From positions 1 through 13,888 of the forward strand of contig CAZUUU010000075.1 of assembly GCA_964622685.1 (NCBI GenBank): a stretch of 13,888 nt of DNA, given 5' to 3'. Shown piece by piece: positions 7,201 through 11,699 of this stretch. The DNA is from Methylibium sp964622685 (lineage in GTDB: Bacteria > Pseudomonadota > Gammaproteobacteria > Burkholderiales > Burkholderiaceae_C). Made by a program: the position numbers and the translations under genes. Under the pieces are notes generated by a model, which saw nothing but the letters and a program-made list of their open reading frames with translations, was not told where the DNA came from and did not search any database. Each line of letters opens with the position of its first letter. Position 1 is the first letter of the stretch.

Positions 7201-7641
7201 GCCGACCAGGAAGTCGATGGTGCGCTGCGTCTTGAGCGGCACGCTGTCGAGGAAGGCCTTGAACTTCGGCGTCAGCTCGCCCTTCACCAGGTAGGGCGCG
7301 AGCTCGCGCTCGAGGCCGTCGTCGTAGACGAAGGGAAAGTTCTCGGCGCTGGGCTCGAGGAAGAAGTCGAAGGGGTTGTAGACCGCCATCTCGGCGACCA
7401 GGTCCACGGTGATCTTGAACTCGGTCGTCTTCTCGGGGAACACCAGGCGCGCCAGGTAGTTGGCGAACGGGTCCTGCTGCCAGTTGATGAAATGGCCGAC
7501 CGGCTCGATGCGCAGCGAATAGCTCAGGATCGGCGTGCGGCAGTGCGGTGCCGGGCGCAGGCGCACGACCTGCGGCCCGAGCGCGATGCGCCGGTCGTAG
7601 CGGTAGTGCGTGACATGGTTCAGCGCGACATGGATCGACAA
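4213..7641 (-). CDS. Large transglutaminase-DUF2126 protein (COG1305-COG4196)
   Basis: This 1142-aa protein is full length for its family. The N-terminal beta domain (1-90: VTHYRYDRRIALGPQVVRLR at 10-29) leads into a transglutaminase core with Cys180 (AGSCRDTGW), His229 (DLHAWCEVY) and Asp245 (GLDPTSGL), an intact triad. From about residue 300 to the end it is the DUF2126 region, with blocks such as LTQGGEPTFVSV (327-338) and GQGKWYPGEQ (379-388). The fold and role of that region are not established. A Gly/Asn/Ala-rich low-complexity insert (about 585-618) interrupts DUF2126. The start is a TTG at 7641-7639: GAAGGAGAG (7654-7646) is well placed, and the translated MSIHVALNHVTHYRYD fits the family's usual N-terminus. 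It is likely the first gene of a minus-strand unit with the ATP-grasp/alpha-E fusion and the smaller transglutaminase. A sigma-54-type promoter sits upstream inside comEC. It is probably a peptidase or transferase in the same pathway; substrate unknown. Confidence 0.93.
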   Translation of the reverse strand: MSIHVALNHVTHYRYDRRIALGPQVVRLRPAPHCRTPILSYSLRIEPVGHFINWQQDPFANYLARLVFPEKTTEFKITVDLVAEMAVYNPFDFFLEPSAENFPFVYDDGLERELAPYLVKGELTPKFKAFLDSVPLKTQRTIDFLVGINQRLQQDIRYLIRMEPGVQTPEQTLETAAGSCRDTGWLLVQALRHLGLAARFVSGYLIQLKPDVKSLDGPSGAESDFTDLHAWCEVYLPGAGWIGLDPTSGLMAGEGHIPVACTPEPSSAAPVTGAVDKSEVEFTHTMAVTRIFESPRVTKPYTDAQWAGVLALGKTVDARLAAGDVRLTQGGEPTFVSVTDRDGAEWNTAALGPTKRGYANELVQKLRARYGAGGFLHFGQGKWYPGEQLPRWALSVFWRADGDPCWIDPTLFADERQPSSYTEVDAKAFIERLSAKLGLATDYIQAGYEDTWYYLWRERRLPVNVDPFDARLDDEMERARLRKVFDQGLTKVVGYMLPIKREPGAPGLAGPSWTTGPWFFRDERMYLFPGDSPMGYRLPLDSLPWVSKADYPYLIETDPFAPAGRLRSVAALRAQYGSHALRPGSGEAANAGTGTGTAADRAGGNGNGNGRGAAAGRGLTHMPDRFESAHWITRTAMCVEARGGILYVFMPPLALLDDYLDLLAAVEATAAALGVKVVLEGYPPPRDARLKMLQVTPDPGVIEVNIHPASNWDELVDHTEFLYEAAHETRLSTEKFMLDGRHTGTGGGNHFVLGGATPADSPFLRRPDLLASLLTYWHNHPSLSYLFSGMFIGPTSQAPRIDEARNDQVFELEIALQEIERQTAAYGQPSQIPPWLVDRTLRNILIDVTGNTHRAEFCVDKLYSPDGPTGRLGLLELRAFEMPPHARMSLVQQLLLRALVAWFWKTPYTGRGTTRLTRWGTELHDRFLLPCFVQMDFNDVLAELRDQGFGFDAAWFAPHFEFRFPMIGEVSVAGIHLTLRTALEPWHVMGEEGAPGGTVRYVDSSLERLEVKASGLNGNRHVVTVNGAPLPLHPTGRVAEHVAGVRYKAWAPPSALHPTIPTHAPLSFDIVDTWVGRSLGGCRYHVAHPGGRNHDSFPVNAYEAESRRLARFFKLGHTPGRMQVAAVAPSLEFPFTLDLRQL
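5812..5868. repeat. Two short hexanucleotide tandem runs in the DUF2126 coding region
   Basis: On the plus strand GCCGTT occurs three times in a row at 5812-5829 and CGTGCC three times at 5851-5868. On the coding strand they give GNGNGN-type and GTGTGT-type dipeptide runs in a flexible insert of the DUF2126 protein. Each repeat is a multiple of three, so changes in copy number would keep the frame and alter only linker length. Confidence 0.7.
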
Positions 7642-7645
7642 GAGG

Positions 7646-7654
7646 CTCTCCTTC
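7646..7654 (-). promoter_or_regulatory. Strong ribosome binding site for the TTG-started DUF2126 gene
   Basis: The minus strand reads GAAGGAGAG from 7654 to 7646, and the GGAG core ends 6 nt before the TTG start at 7641. The site is the best Shine-Dalgarno match in the left cluster. It decides the start in favour of TTG, because the nearby ATG (7631-7629) is in another frame. Confidence 0.75.
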
Positions 7655-7680
7655 GGGACGGCGATCTCGAACCACCCCCG

Positions 7681-10188
7681 TCAATCGGACGGTTCGGACT
7701 CGGCAGGAATAGCAACTTCCACGCCATTGTCAGGGCGATCGGTGTGTTGCCAGTAGCGCCGGCGGGCGTGACGCCAGCAAGTCGATCCCTCCGGTCCGTG
7801 GCGCCAGGCGCCGCAGCGCGGGCTGTCGGCCACGGCGATGCCGCGCTCGCGGTAGCGCGCCATCACCTCGGCCGCCGGGTGCCCGAAGCGGTTGCGGTAG
7901 CCGGCCTGCAGCACGGCCATGCGCGGCGCGACGGCATCGAGGAAGGCCGCGCTCGACGAGGTCTTGCTGCCGTGGTGAGGCACCAGCAGCACGTCGCTGG
8001 CGATGACCGCCGGCGGCAGCGTGGCCAGCCGCAGCTCCTGCTCGCGCTCCAGGTCGCCGGCCAGCAGCACGCGGCGCTCGGCACCGCCCCAGCGGCCGAC
8101 GATGCGCAGCACGCAGCTCAGGGTGTTGGGCTTGAGCCCTTCGTGCCCGGCGCGCTCCAGCATCTCGGCCGGCGGGTGCAGCAGCTCGAAGGACACGCCG
8201 TCCCAGTCCCAGCGCTGGCCGGCAGCGCAGGCCTCGACCTGCGCGCCCTGCTGGCGTGCCAGCGCCAGCAGCGGATGCGAGGCTTCCAGCGAGCCGGACA
8301 GGCGCGCCAGCGGCAGGCCGCGCAGCAGGGCCGCCGCGCCGCCGACATGGTCGGTGTCGCGATGGCTCAGCATCAGCACGTCGAGCCGGCGCTCGCCGAG
8401 CGCACGCAGCAGCGGCAGCAGCACGCGCTCGCCGGCATCGGTCTCGCGCGAGTACTGCGGCCCGGCGTCGTACAGCAGCGTGTGCCGCGCAGTGCGCAAC
8501 AGCACCGCGTTGCCCTGGCCGACGTCGACCGCGGTCAGCTCGAAGGCGCCCTCGGGCGGCCGCTGCACTGGCGGCCACAGCAGCGGCAGCAGCAGCGGCA
8601 GGGCCAGGGCCCGCGCGCGCCAGGGCAGCGGCAGCAAGGCGATGGCCGCGCCGAGCAGTCCGCTGGCCACGGCCCAGGGGGCCGCGGCCGGCACCGTCCA
8701 TGACGACCAGGCCGGCGCGGCCAGCAGTTCCAGGCCGGTGTTGAGCGCCGTCACGGTCCATGCGCCGAGGCTCCACAGCGACGGCAGCACGACCCCCAGC
8801 AGCGCCAGCGGCGTGACCAGCAGCGTCACCGCCGGGATCGCCACCAGGTTGGCCGCAAAGCCGACCAGCGACAGCTGCTGGAAGAACACCAGCGTCAGCG
8901 GCGCGAGGCCCAGCGTCGCGACGACCTGGGTGCGCAGCGCGCCGCCCAGCATCGGCCGCAGGCCGGCCAGCCCCGCGCGCCAGCGCGGCCGGTCGGTCGC
9001 GGCATCGAGGCCGCTCGACACGCCGACCAGCGCGCGCGCCTCCCCCGAGGCCATCAGCAGGCCCACGGCGACGAAGGACAGCCAGAAGCCCGGCTGCAGC
9101 AGGGCCCAGGGATCGATCGCGGTCACGACCAGCATCGCGCCGCCCCACACCAGCGGCCAGCTCCAGCGCAGGCCGGCCGTGCCGACGACCGTGACCGTCG
9201 CGAGCATCAGCAGGGTCCGCTGCGCCGGCACGCCCCAGCCCGCGAACACCGCGTAGGCGGCGGCCGCCGCCAGGCCGCCCCAGCGCGCGGCCAGCGGCGC
9301 CGGGCAGCACAGCATCAGCCGCGCACTGCGGCGCCACAAGGCCCCGACGGACAGGCCCGCGAGCCACGCGAACATCGTGACGTGCAGGCCGCTGATCGAC
9401 ATCAGGTGGGCAACGCCGGTGCTGCGGTACAGGGCCCAGTCCTCGCGCTCGATCGCGGCCTGGTCGCCGACCGCCAGCGCCGCCAGAACGCCGGCGGCCG
9501 AGGCCTCGGGCACACGCGCGGCGATCGCGTCGCGCACCGCCTGGCGCGCGCGGTCCACCGCGTGACCGGCGTCGTCGCCCAGCAGCCGGTTGGCCGCGGC
9601 TCCCGTGCCCCGCACGTAGCCGGTCGCGCGCACGCCCTGCTCGAAGAGGTGCAGTTCGTAGTCGAAGCCCAGCGGATTGACCAGCCCGTGCGGCCGCTTG
9701 AGCCGCAGCGCCAGTTGCCAGCGCTGGCCGGCGCGCAGCGCGGGCAGTGCGGCGGTGCCGGACGCATACCAGCCCAGCGACAGCAGCGCCGGCAACGCGA
9801 CGGGCTTGTCGCCGAGCCGTGCCGACTCGACCTCGAAGCGGAAGCGCCAGGCCTCGGTCGAGCGCTGCGGCAGGCTCGCCACGGCACCGACCACGACGAC
9901 GTCGCGGCCTTCGAGTTCGGGCGCCAGCGACGTCGCCAGCCGCGCGTCGGCGCGCCAGCCGGTGCTGCCGAAGGCGCAGGCCGCGCAGGCCACCGCCAAC
10001 CCGATCAGCGCACCGGGGCCGCGACGCCGCAGGGCCAGCACGAGGCCCAGCACGCCGGCACCGAGCAGCGCGGCGCTGCCCGCCGCCGGCCACAGCGCGG
10101 CCTGCTGCAACTGCAGGGCCGCGCCCAGCACCCAGCCGAGGCCGGCGGCCAGCCCTGTCGTCCCCGCCGTGGCCGCCCTGCCGCGCAT
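7681..10188 (-). CDS. comEC: ComEC/Rec2 DNA internalization protein (competence channel)
   Basis: This 835-aa inner-membrane protein forms the channel that carries single-stranded DNA into the cytoplasm during natural transformation. It has the complete three-part layout. N-terminal membrane segments and a DUF4131 region (about 10-200) are followed by the competence domain (about 225-520), with the signature STGVAHLMSISGLHVTMFAW (256-275) and many hydrophobic helices. The C-terminal metallo-beta-lactamase-like domain (about 548-800) carries VDVGQGNAVLL (554-564), YDAGP (573-577), SHRDTDHVGG (608-617), AGDLE (710-714) and VPHHGS (736-741). The HxDxDH metal motif is present, so the nuclease-like domain looks intact. 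The start was taken at ATG 10188 because the hydrophobic N-terminus begins there; it has no good ribosome binding site. The last 17 codons have unusual A/T-ending choices and contain a sigma-54-type promoter for the downstream gene. Its stop is 39 nt from that gene's start, so read-through is possible. Confidence 0.95.
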   Translation of the reverse strand: MRGRAATAGTTGLAAGLGWVLGAALQLQQAALWPAAGSAALLGAGVLGLVLALRRRGPGALIGLAVACAACAFGSTGWRADARLATSLAPELEGRDVVVVGAVASLPQRSTEAWRFRFEVESARLGDKPVALPALLSLGWYASGTAALPALRAGQRWQLALRLKRPHGLVNPLGFDYELHLFEQGVRATGYVRGTGAAANRLLGDDAGHAVDRARQAVRDAIAARVPEASAAGVLAALAVGDQAAIEREDWALYRSTGVAHLMSISGLHVTMFAWLAGLSVGALWRRSARLMLCCPAPLAARWGGLAAAAAYAVFAGWGVPAQRTLLMLATVTVVGTAGLRWSWPLVWGGAMLVVTAIDPWALLQPGFWLSFVAVGLLMASGEARALVGVSSGLDAATDRPRWRAGLAGLRPMLGGALRTQVVATLGLAPLTLVFFQQLSLVGFAANLVAIPAVTLLVTPLALLGVVLPSLWSLGAWTVTALNTGLELLAAPAWSSWTVPAAAPWAVASGLLGAAIALLPLPWRARALALPLLLPLLWPPVQRPPEGAFELTAVDVGQGNAVLLRTARHTLLYDAGPQYSRETDAGERVLLPLLRALGERRLDVLMLSHRDTDHVGGAAALLRGLPLARLSGSLEASHPLLALARQQGAQVEACAAGQRWDWDGVSFELLHPPAEMLERAGHEGLKPNTLSCVLRIVGRWGGAERRVLLAGDLEREQELRLATLPPAVIASDVLLVPHHGSKTSSSAAFLDAVAPRMAVLQAGYRNRFGHPAAEVMARYRERGIAVADSPRCGAWRHGPEGSTCWRHARRRYWQHTDRPDNGVEVAIPAESEPSD
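7711..7726 (-). promoter_or_regulatory. Putative sigma-54 (RpoN) -24/-12 promoter inside the 3' end of comEC
   Basis: The minus strand from 7726 to 7711 reads TGGCGTGGAAGTTGCT. Compared with TGGCACGRNNNTTGCW it differs only at the fifth and sixth bases (GT for AC), and GG and GC are exactly 10 bases apart. The start site would fall near 7700, giving a leader of about 59 nt to the TTG at 7641. The comEC codons here (AAT, GTT, GCT, ATT, CCT) end in T in a gene that otherwise nearly always uses G or C, as expected if the DNA is also constrained as a promoter. Confidence 0.62.
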
Positions 10189-10194
10189 CGGGCC

Positions 10195-10200
10195 AGTGTA
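10195..10200 (-). promoter_or_regulatory. Possible -10 element for a leaderless comEC transcript
   Basis: The minus strand reads TACACT from 10200 to 10195 (4 of 6 matches to TATAAT), 6 nt before the ATG at 10188. A start site at or beside the A of ATG would give a leaderless mRNA, which would fit the lack of a ribosome binding site. No convincing -35 element is visible at the right distance, so this is weak. Confidence 0.2.
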
Positions 10201-10219
10201 GGGAGCGACCCCGCCGGCC

Positions 10220-10241
10220 GCATCCTCGCGCGGTAGGATGC
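10220..10241. repeat. Inverted repeat in the comEC / RidA-gene divergent intergenic region
   Basis: GCATCCT (10220-10226) and AGGATGC (10235-10241) are perfect 7-bp arms around an 8-nt spacer. Allowing one bulged base, the symmetry extends outward through GGCC on both sides. The right arm shares the TAGGAT sequence (10234-10239), a possible weak -10 element for the RidA-family gene, so this dyad is placed as an operator would be. No clear -35 is seen. Confidence 0.4.
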
Positions 10242-10276
10242 CGGCCACTTCCACGGCCCCTGCGGAGCCCCCGATC

Positions 10277-10738
10277 ATGTCGATACAGCAACGTCTCCAG
10301 GACCTCGGCATCGTGCTGCCGCCGGTCGCCGTGCCGGCCGCGGCCTACGTGCCCTTCGTGCGCAGCGGCTCGCTGGTGTTCGTGTCCGGCCACATCGCGC
10401 GCCGCGACGGCAAGCCGGTGGTCGGCCAGCTCGGCAAGGACATGGACACCGAGACCGGCAAGGCCGCCGCGCGCGGCGTCGCCATCGACCTGCTGGGCAC
10501 GCTGAACGCCGCGGTCGGCGGCGACCTCGAGCGCGTGAAGCGCATCGTCAAGCTGCTGAGCCTGGTCAACAGCGCATCGACCTACACCGAGCACCACCTG
10601 GTGACCAACGGCGCGTCGGAGCTGATCGGCCAGGTCTTCGGCCCCGAGCGCGGCGCGCACGCGCGCAGCGCCTTCGGTGTGGCGCAGTTGCCGATGGGCG
10701 CCTGCGTCGAGATCGAGCTGATTGCCGAAATCGCGTGA
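10277..10738 (+). CDS. RidA/YjgF/UK114-family protein
   Basis: This 153-aa protein is of the longer RidA-like subfamily (COG0251, YjgF_YER057c_UK114_like_1 type), not canonical RidA, which is about 130 aa. Family blocks are YVPFVRSGSLVFVSGHI (24-40), GGDLERVKRIVKLLSLVNSA (81-100), and the C-terminal HARSAFGVAQLPMGACVEIE (128-147). Arg130 occupies the position of the conserved substrate-carboxylate-binding Arg. Canonical RidA hydrolyses reactive enamine/imine intermediates from PLP enzymes; for this subfamily the activity is not established. The start was chosen at ATG 10277: GGAG at 10264-10267 lies 9 nt upstream, and translation from here matches the family (MSIQQRLQDLGI). An in-frame ATG 39 nt upstream gives an unrelated leader. 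The stop overlaps the dsbB start by 4 bases (GTGA), suggesting an operon with coupled translation. Confidence 0.93.
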   Translation: MSIQQRLQDLGIVLPPVAVPAAAYVPFVRSGSLVFVSGHIARRDGKPVVGQLGKDMDTETGKAAARGVAIDLLGTLNAAVGGDLERVKRIVKLLSLVNSASTYTEHHLVTNGASELIGQVFGPERGAHARSAFGVAQLPMGACVEIELIAEIA

Positions 10739-11250
10739 AGGCCGGCCCGCCCGCAAGCCTATTCCACCGCATGCCGCGCGGCGTGCTGGCGCTGGTGGCG
10801 CTGCTGTCGCTGGCCGCCGTCGGCAGCGCGCTGGTCTCGCAGCATGTCTTCGGCATGCTGCCCTGCCCGTGGTGCATCTTCCAGCGCGTGCTCTACCTGG
10901 CGATCGCCGTGGTGGCGCTGATCGGCTGGGGGGTCGCGTCGCGGCCGGTGACGCTGGTCGCGACGCTGGGCGTGCTGGCACTCGCGGCGGGCGGCGTCGC
11001 GTCGGCGGTGTTCCAGCACCAGGTGGCGGCGCGCGACAGCAGTTGCGCCTTCACGCTGGCCGACCGCTTCCTGAACGCGACCGGCCTCGAGACCGCCGTC
11101 CCCTGGCTGTTCCAGGTCACGGCGACCTGCATGGAGGCGGCGACCTATCGCCTGCTCGGCCTGCCGTTCGAGATCTGGAGCGGCCTGCTGTTCACGCTGA
11201 TCGCTGCCGCCGCGCTGTTGCTGCTGCGGCACTGGAAGGCCCGCGGCTGA
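10735..11250 (+). CDS. dsbB: Disulfide bond formation protein DsbB family
   Basis: This 171-aa inner-membrane protein of the DsbB family reoxidises periplasmic DsbA and passes electrons to quinone. Four hydrophobic segments are visible (about 16-36, 50-66, 72-94 and 147-165). The first periplasmic loop has the CxxC pair Cys44-Cys47 in LPCPWCIFQR, with Arg51 at the position of the quinone-associated Arg of E. coli DsbB. The second loop carries the other pair, Cys104 and Cys132. All four essential cysteines are therefore present, at nearly the same spacing as E. coli (41, 44, 104, 130). The start is the GTG at 10735, whose last two bases form part of the RidA-family gene's TGA stop. An alternative ATG at 10771 would still leave the first membrane segment intact. 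The gene runs as the second member of a two-gene unit. Confidence 0.94.
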   Translation: MKAGPPASLFHRMPRGVLALVALLSLAAVGSALVSQHVFGMLPCPWCIFQRVLYLAIAVVALIGWGVASRPVTLVATLGVLALAAGGVASAVFQHQVAARDSSCAFTLADRFLNATGLETAVPWLFQVTATCMEAATYRLLGLPFEIWSGLLFTLIAAAALLLLRHWKARG

Positions 11251-11296
11251 CCGGGGTCAAGACCGCGACACGCGAGAGGACTAAGCTGTGGTCCGA

Positions 11297-11313
11297 GACA
11301 CCGGCAAGGTGTC
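11297..11313 (+). promoter_or_regulatory. Perfect hairpin in the 5' leader of the small Trp-rich protein gene
   Basis: GACACC (11297-11302), loop GGCAA (11303-11307) and GGTGTC (11308-11313) make a 6-bp stem with a 5-nt loop. It ends 2 nt before the AGGAG ribosome binding site (11316-11320). It could tune translation initiation or mRNA stability, or be an operator. There is no U-run, so it is not an intrinsic terminator for dsbB. A possible -10 (TAAGCT, 11282-11287) lies upstream without a convincing -35. Confidence 0.4.
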
Positions 11314-11315
11314 GT

Positions 11316-11320
11316 AGGAG
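11316..11320 (+). promoter_or_regulatory. Ribosome binding site of the small Trp-rich protein gene
   Basis: AGGAG lies 6 nt before the ATG at 11327, an ideal match and spacing. It is the main evidence that this short gene without a recognised family is really translated. Confidence 0.7.
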
Positions 11321-11326
11321 ACGGCC

Positions 11327-11680
11327 ATGACACCCTGGCACCGCTTCTGGTTCCCCCACGGCGACGAGACCCCGGCCGCGACGCGCGACGCCGCACTGTG
11401 GTCACCCCAGGCCATCGCCGACACGCAGCGCGCGCTGTGGCAGCACGCCGCGCAGGCGGCCGAGGACTGGTGGCGCTACTGGCGCAGCGCCTGGCCTGGC
11501 GTGCCGCTGCAGCCGCCGCCCGGCGTCGTCGTGCCGCCGCCGGCCCGGCCGGCCGACGAGCCGGCTATCGAGCATGCGCCCCGCAAGGCGGTGCGCAGCA
11601 AGGCGCGACCCGGCGCGGCCAAGACCGCGGCGCGCGGCGCGGGCGGCAAGCGGCCGCCGCGAGCGGCGCGCGGCAAGTAG
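11327..11680 (+). CDS. Small protein of unknown function: Trp-rich N-terminus, Pro linker, basic tail
   Basis: I do not recognise this 117-aa protein. Its layout is clear. Residues 1-56 are rich in aromatics, with eight Trp (4, 8, 25, 38, 48, 49, 52, 56), and residues 27-56 could form an amphipathic helix containing EDWWRYWRSAW. A proline-rich linker (57-79) follows. The tail (85-117) is Lys/Arg/Ala-rich with 12 basic and no acidic residues, like histone H1-type or nucleic-acid-binding tails. There is no signal peptide, membrane segment or Cys. The layout loosely recalls polyhydroxyalkanoate-granule proteins that join an amphipathic part to a DNA-binding tail, but I cannot show homology. The strong ribosome binding site and GC-biased third positions support a real gene. 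It stands alone between dsbB (76 nt upstream) and convergent parC (9 nt downstream). Confidence 0.75.
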   Translation: MTPWHRFWFPHGDETPAATRDAALWSPQAIADTQRALWQHAAQAAEDWWRYWRSAWPGVPLQPPPGVVVPPPARPADEPAIEHAPRKAVRSKARPGAAKTAARGAGGKRPPRAARGK

Positions 11681-11682
11681 CG

Positions 11683-11699
11683 GCGCGCCTCAGGCGCGC
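11683..11699. terminator. GC hairpin shared by the convergent small gene and parC
   Basis: GCGCGCC (11683-11689), loop TCA (11690-11692) and GGCGCGC (11693-11699) form a perfect 7-bp all-GC stem. The loop is exactly the complement of the parC TGA stop. The stem begins 2 nt after the TAG of the small gene. It could pause or end transcription from both sides. Neither strand has a following T-run, so it is not a standard intrinsic terminator. Confidence 0.4.

Noticed and set aside
1562..7684. Single 2040-aa minus-strand reading frame
   Set aside because: Only the part below about 4192 resembles a protein family. The upstream part is Arg/Ala/Pro-rich frame-shadow of the DUF2126 gene, which is clearly coding in another frame.
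7765..7806. Short palindromes (GGCGT-G-ACGCC, TGGCGCCA) upstream of the second sigma-54-type promoter as enhancer sites
   Set aside because: They lie in conserved comEC coding sequence, are short, and such GC palindromes are common by chance at this base composition.
4291..8703. 1470-aa plus-strand open frame
   Set aside because: It lies antisense to the DUF2126 and comEC genes, has the Arg/Ala/Gln/Val-rich composition typical of GC-rich antisense frames, and contains no recognisable domain.
7730..10981. 1083-aa minus-strand frame across comEC, the RidA-family gene and dsbB
   Set aside because: It runs through comEC in the wrong frame and antisense to two well-identified genes; composition is that of a shadow.
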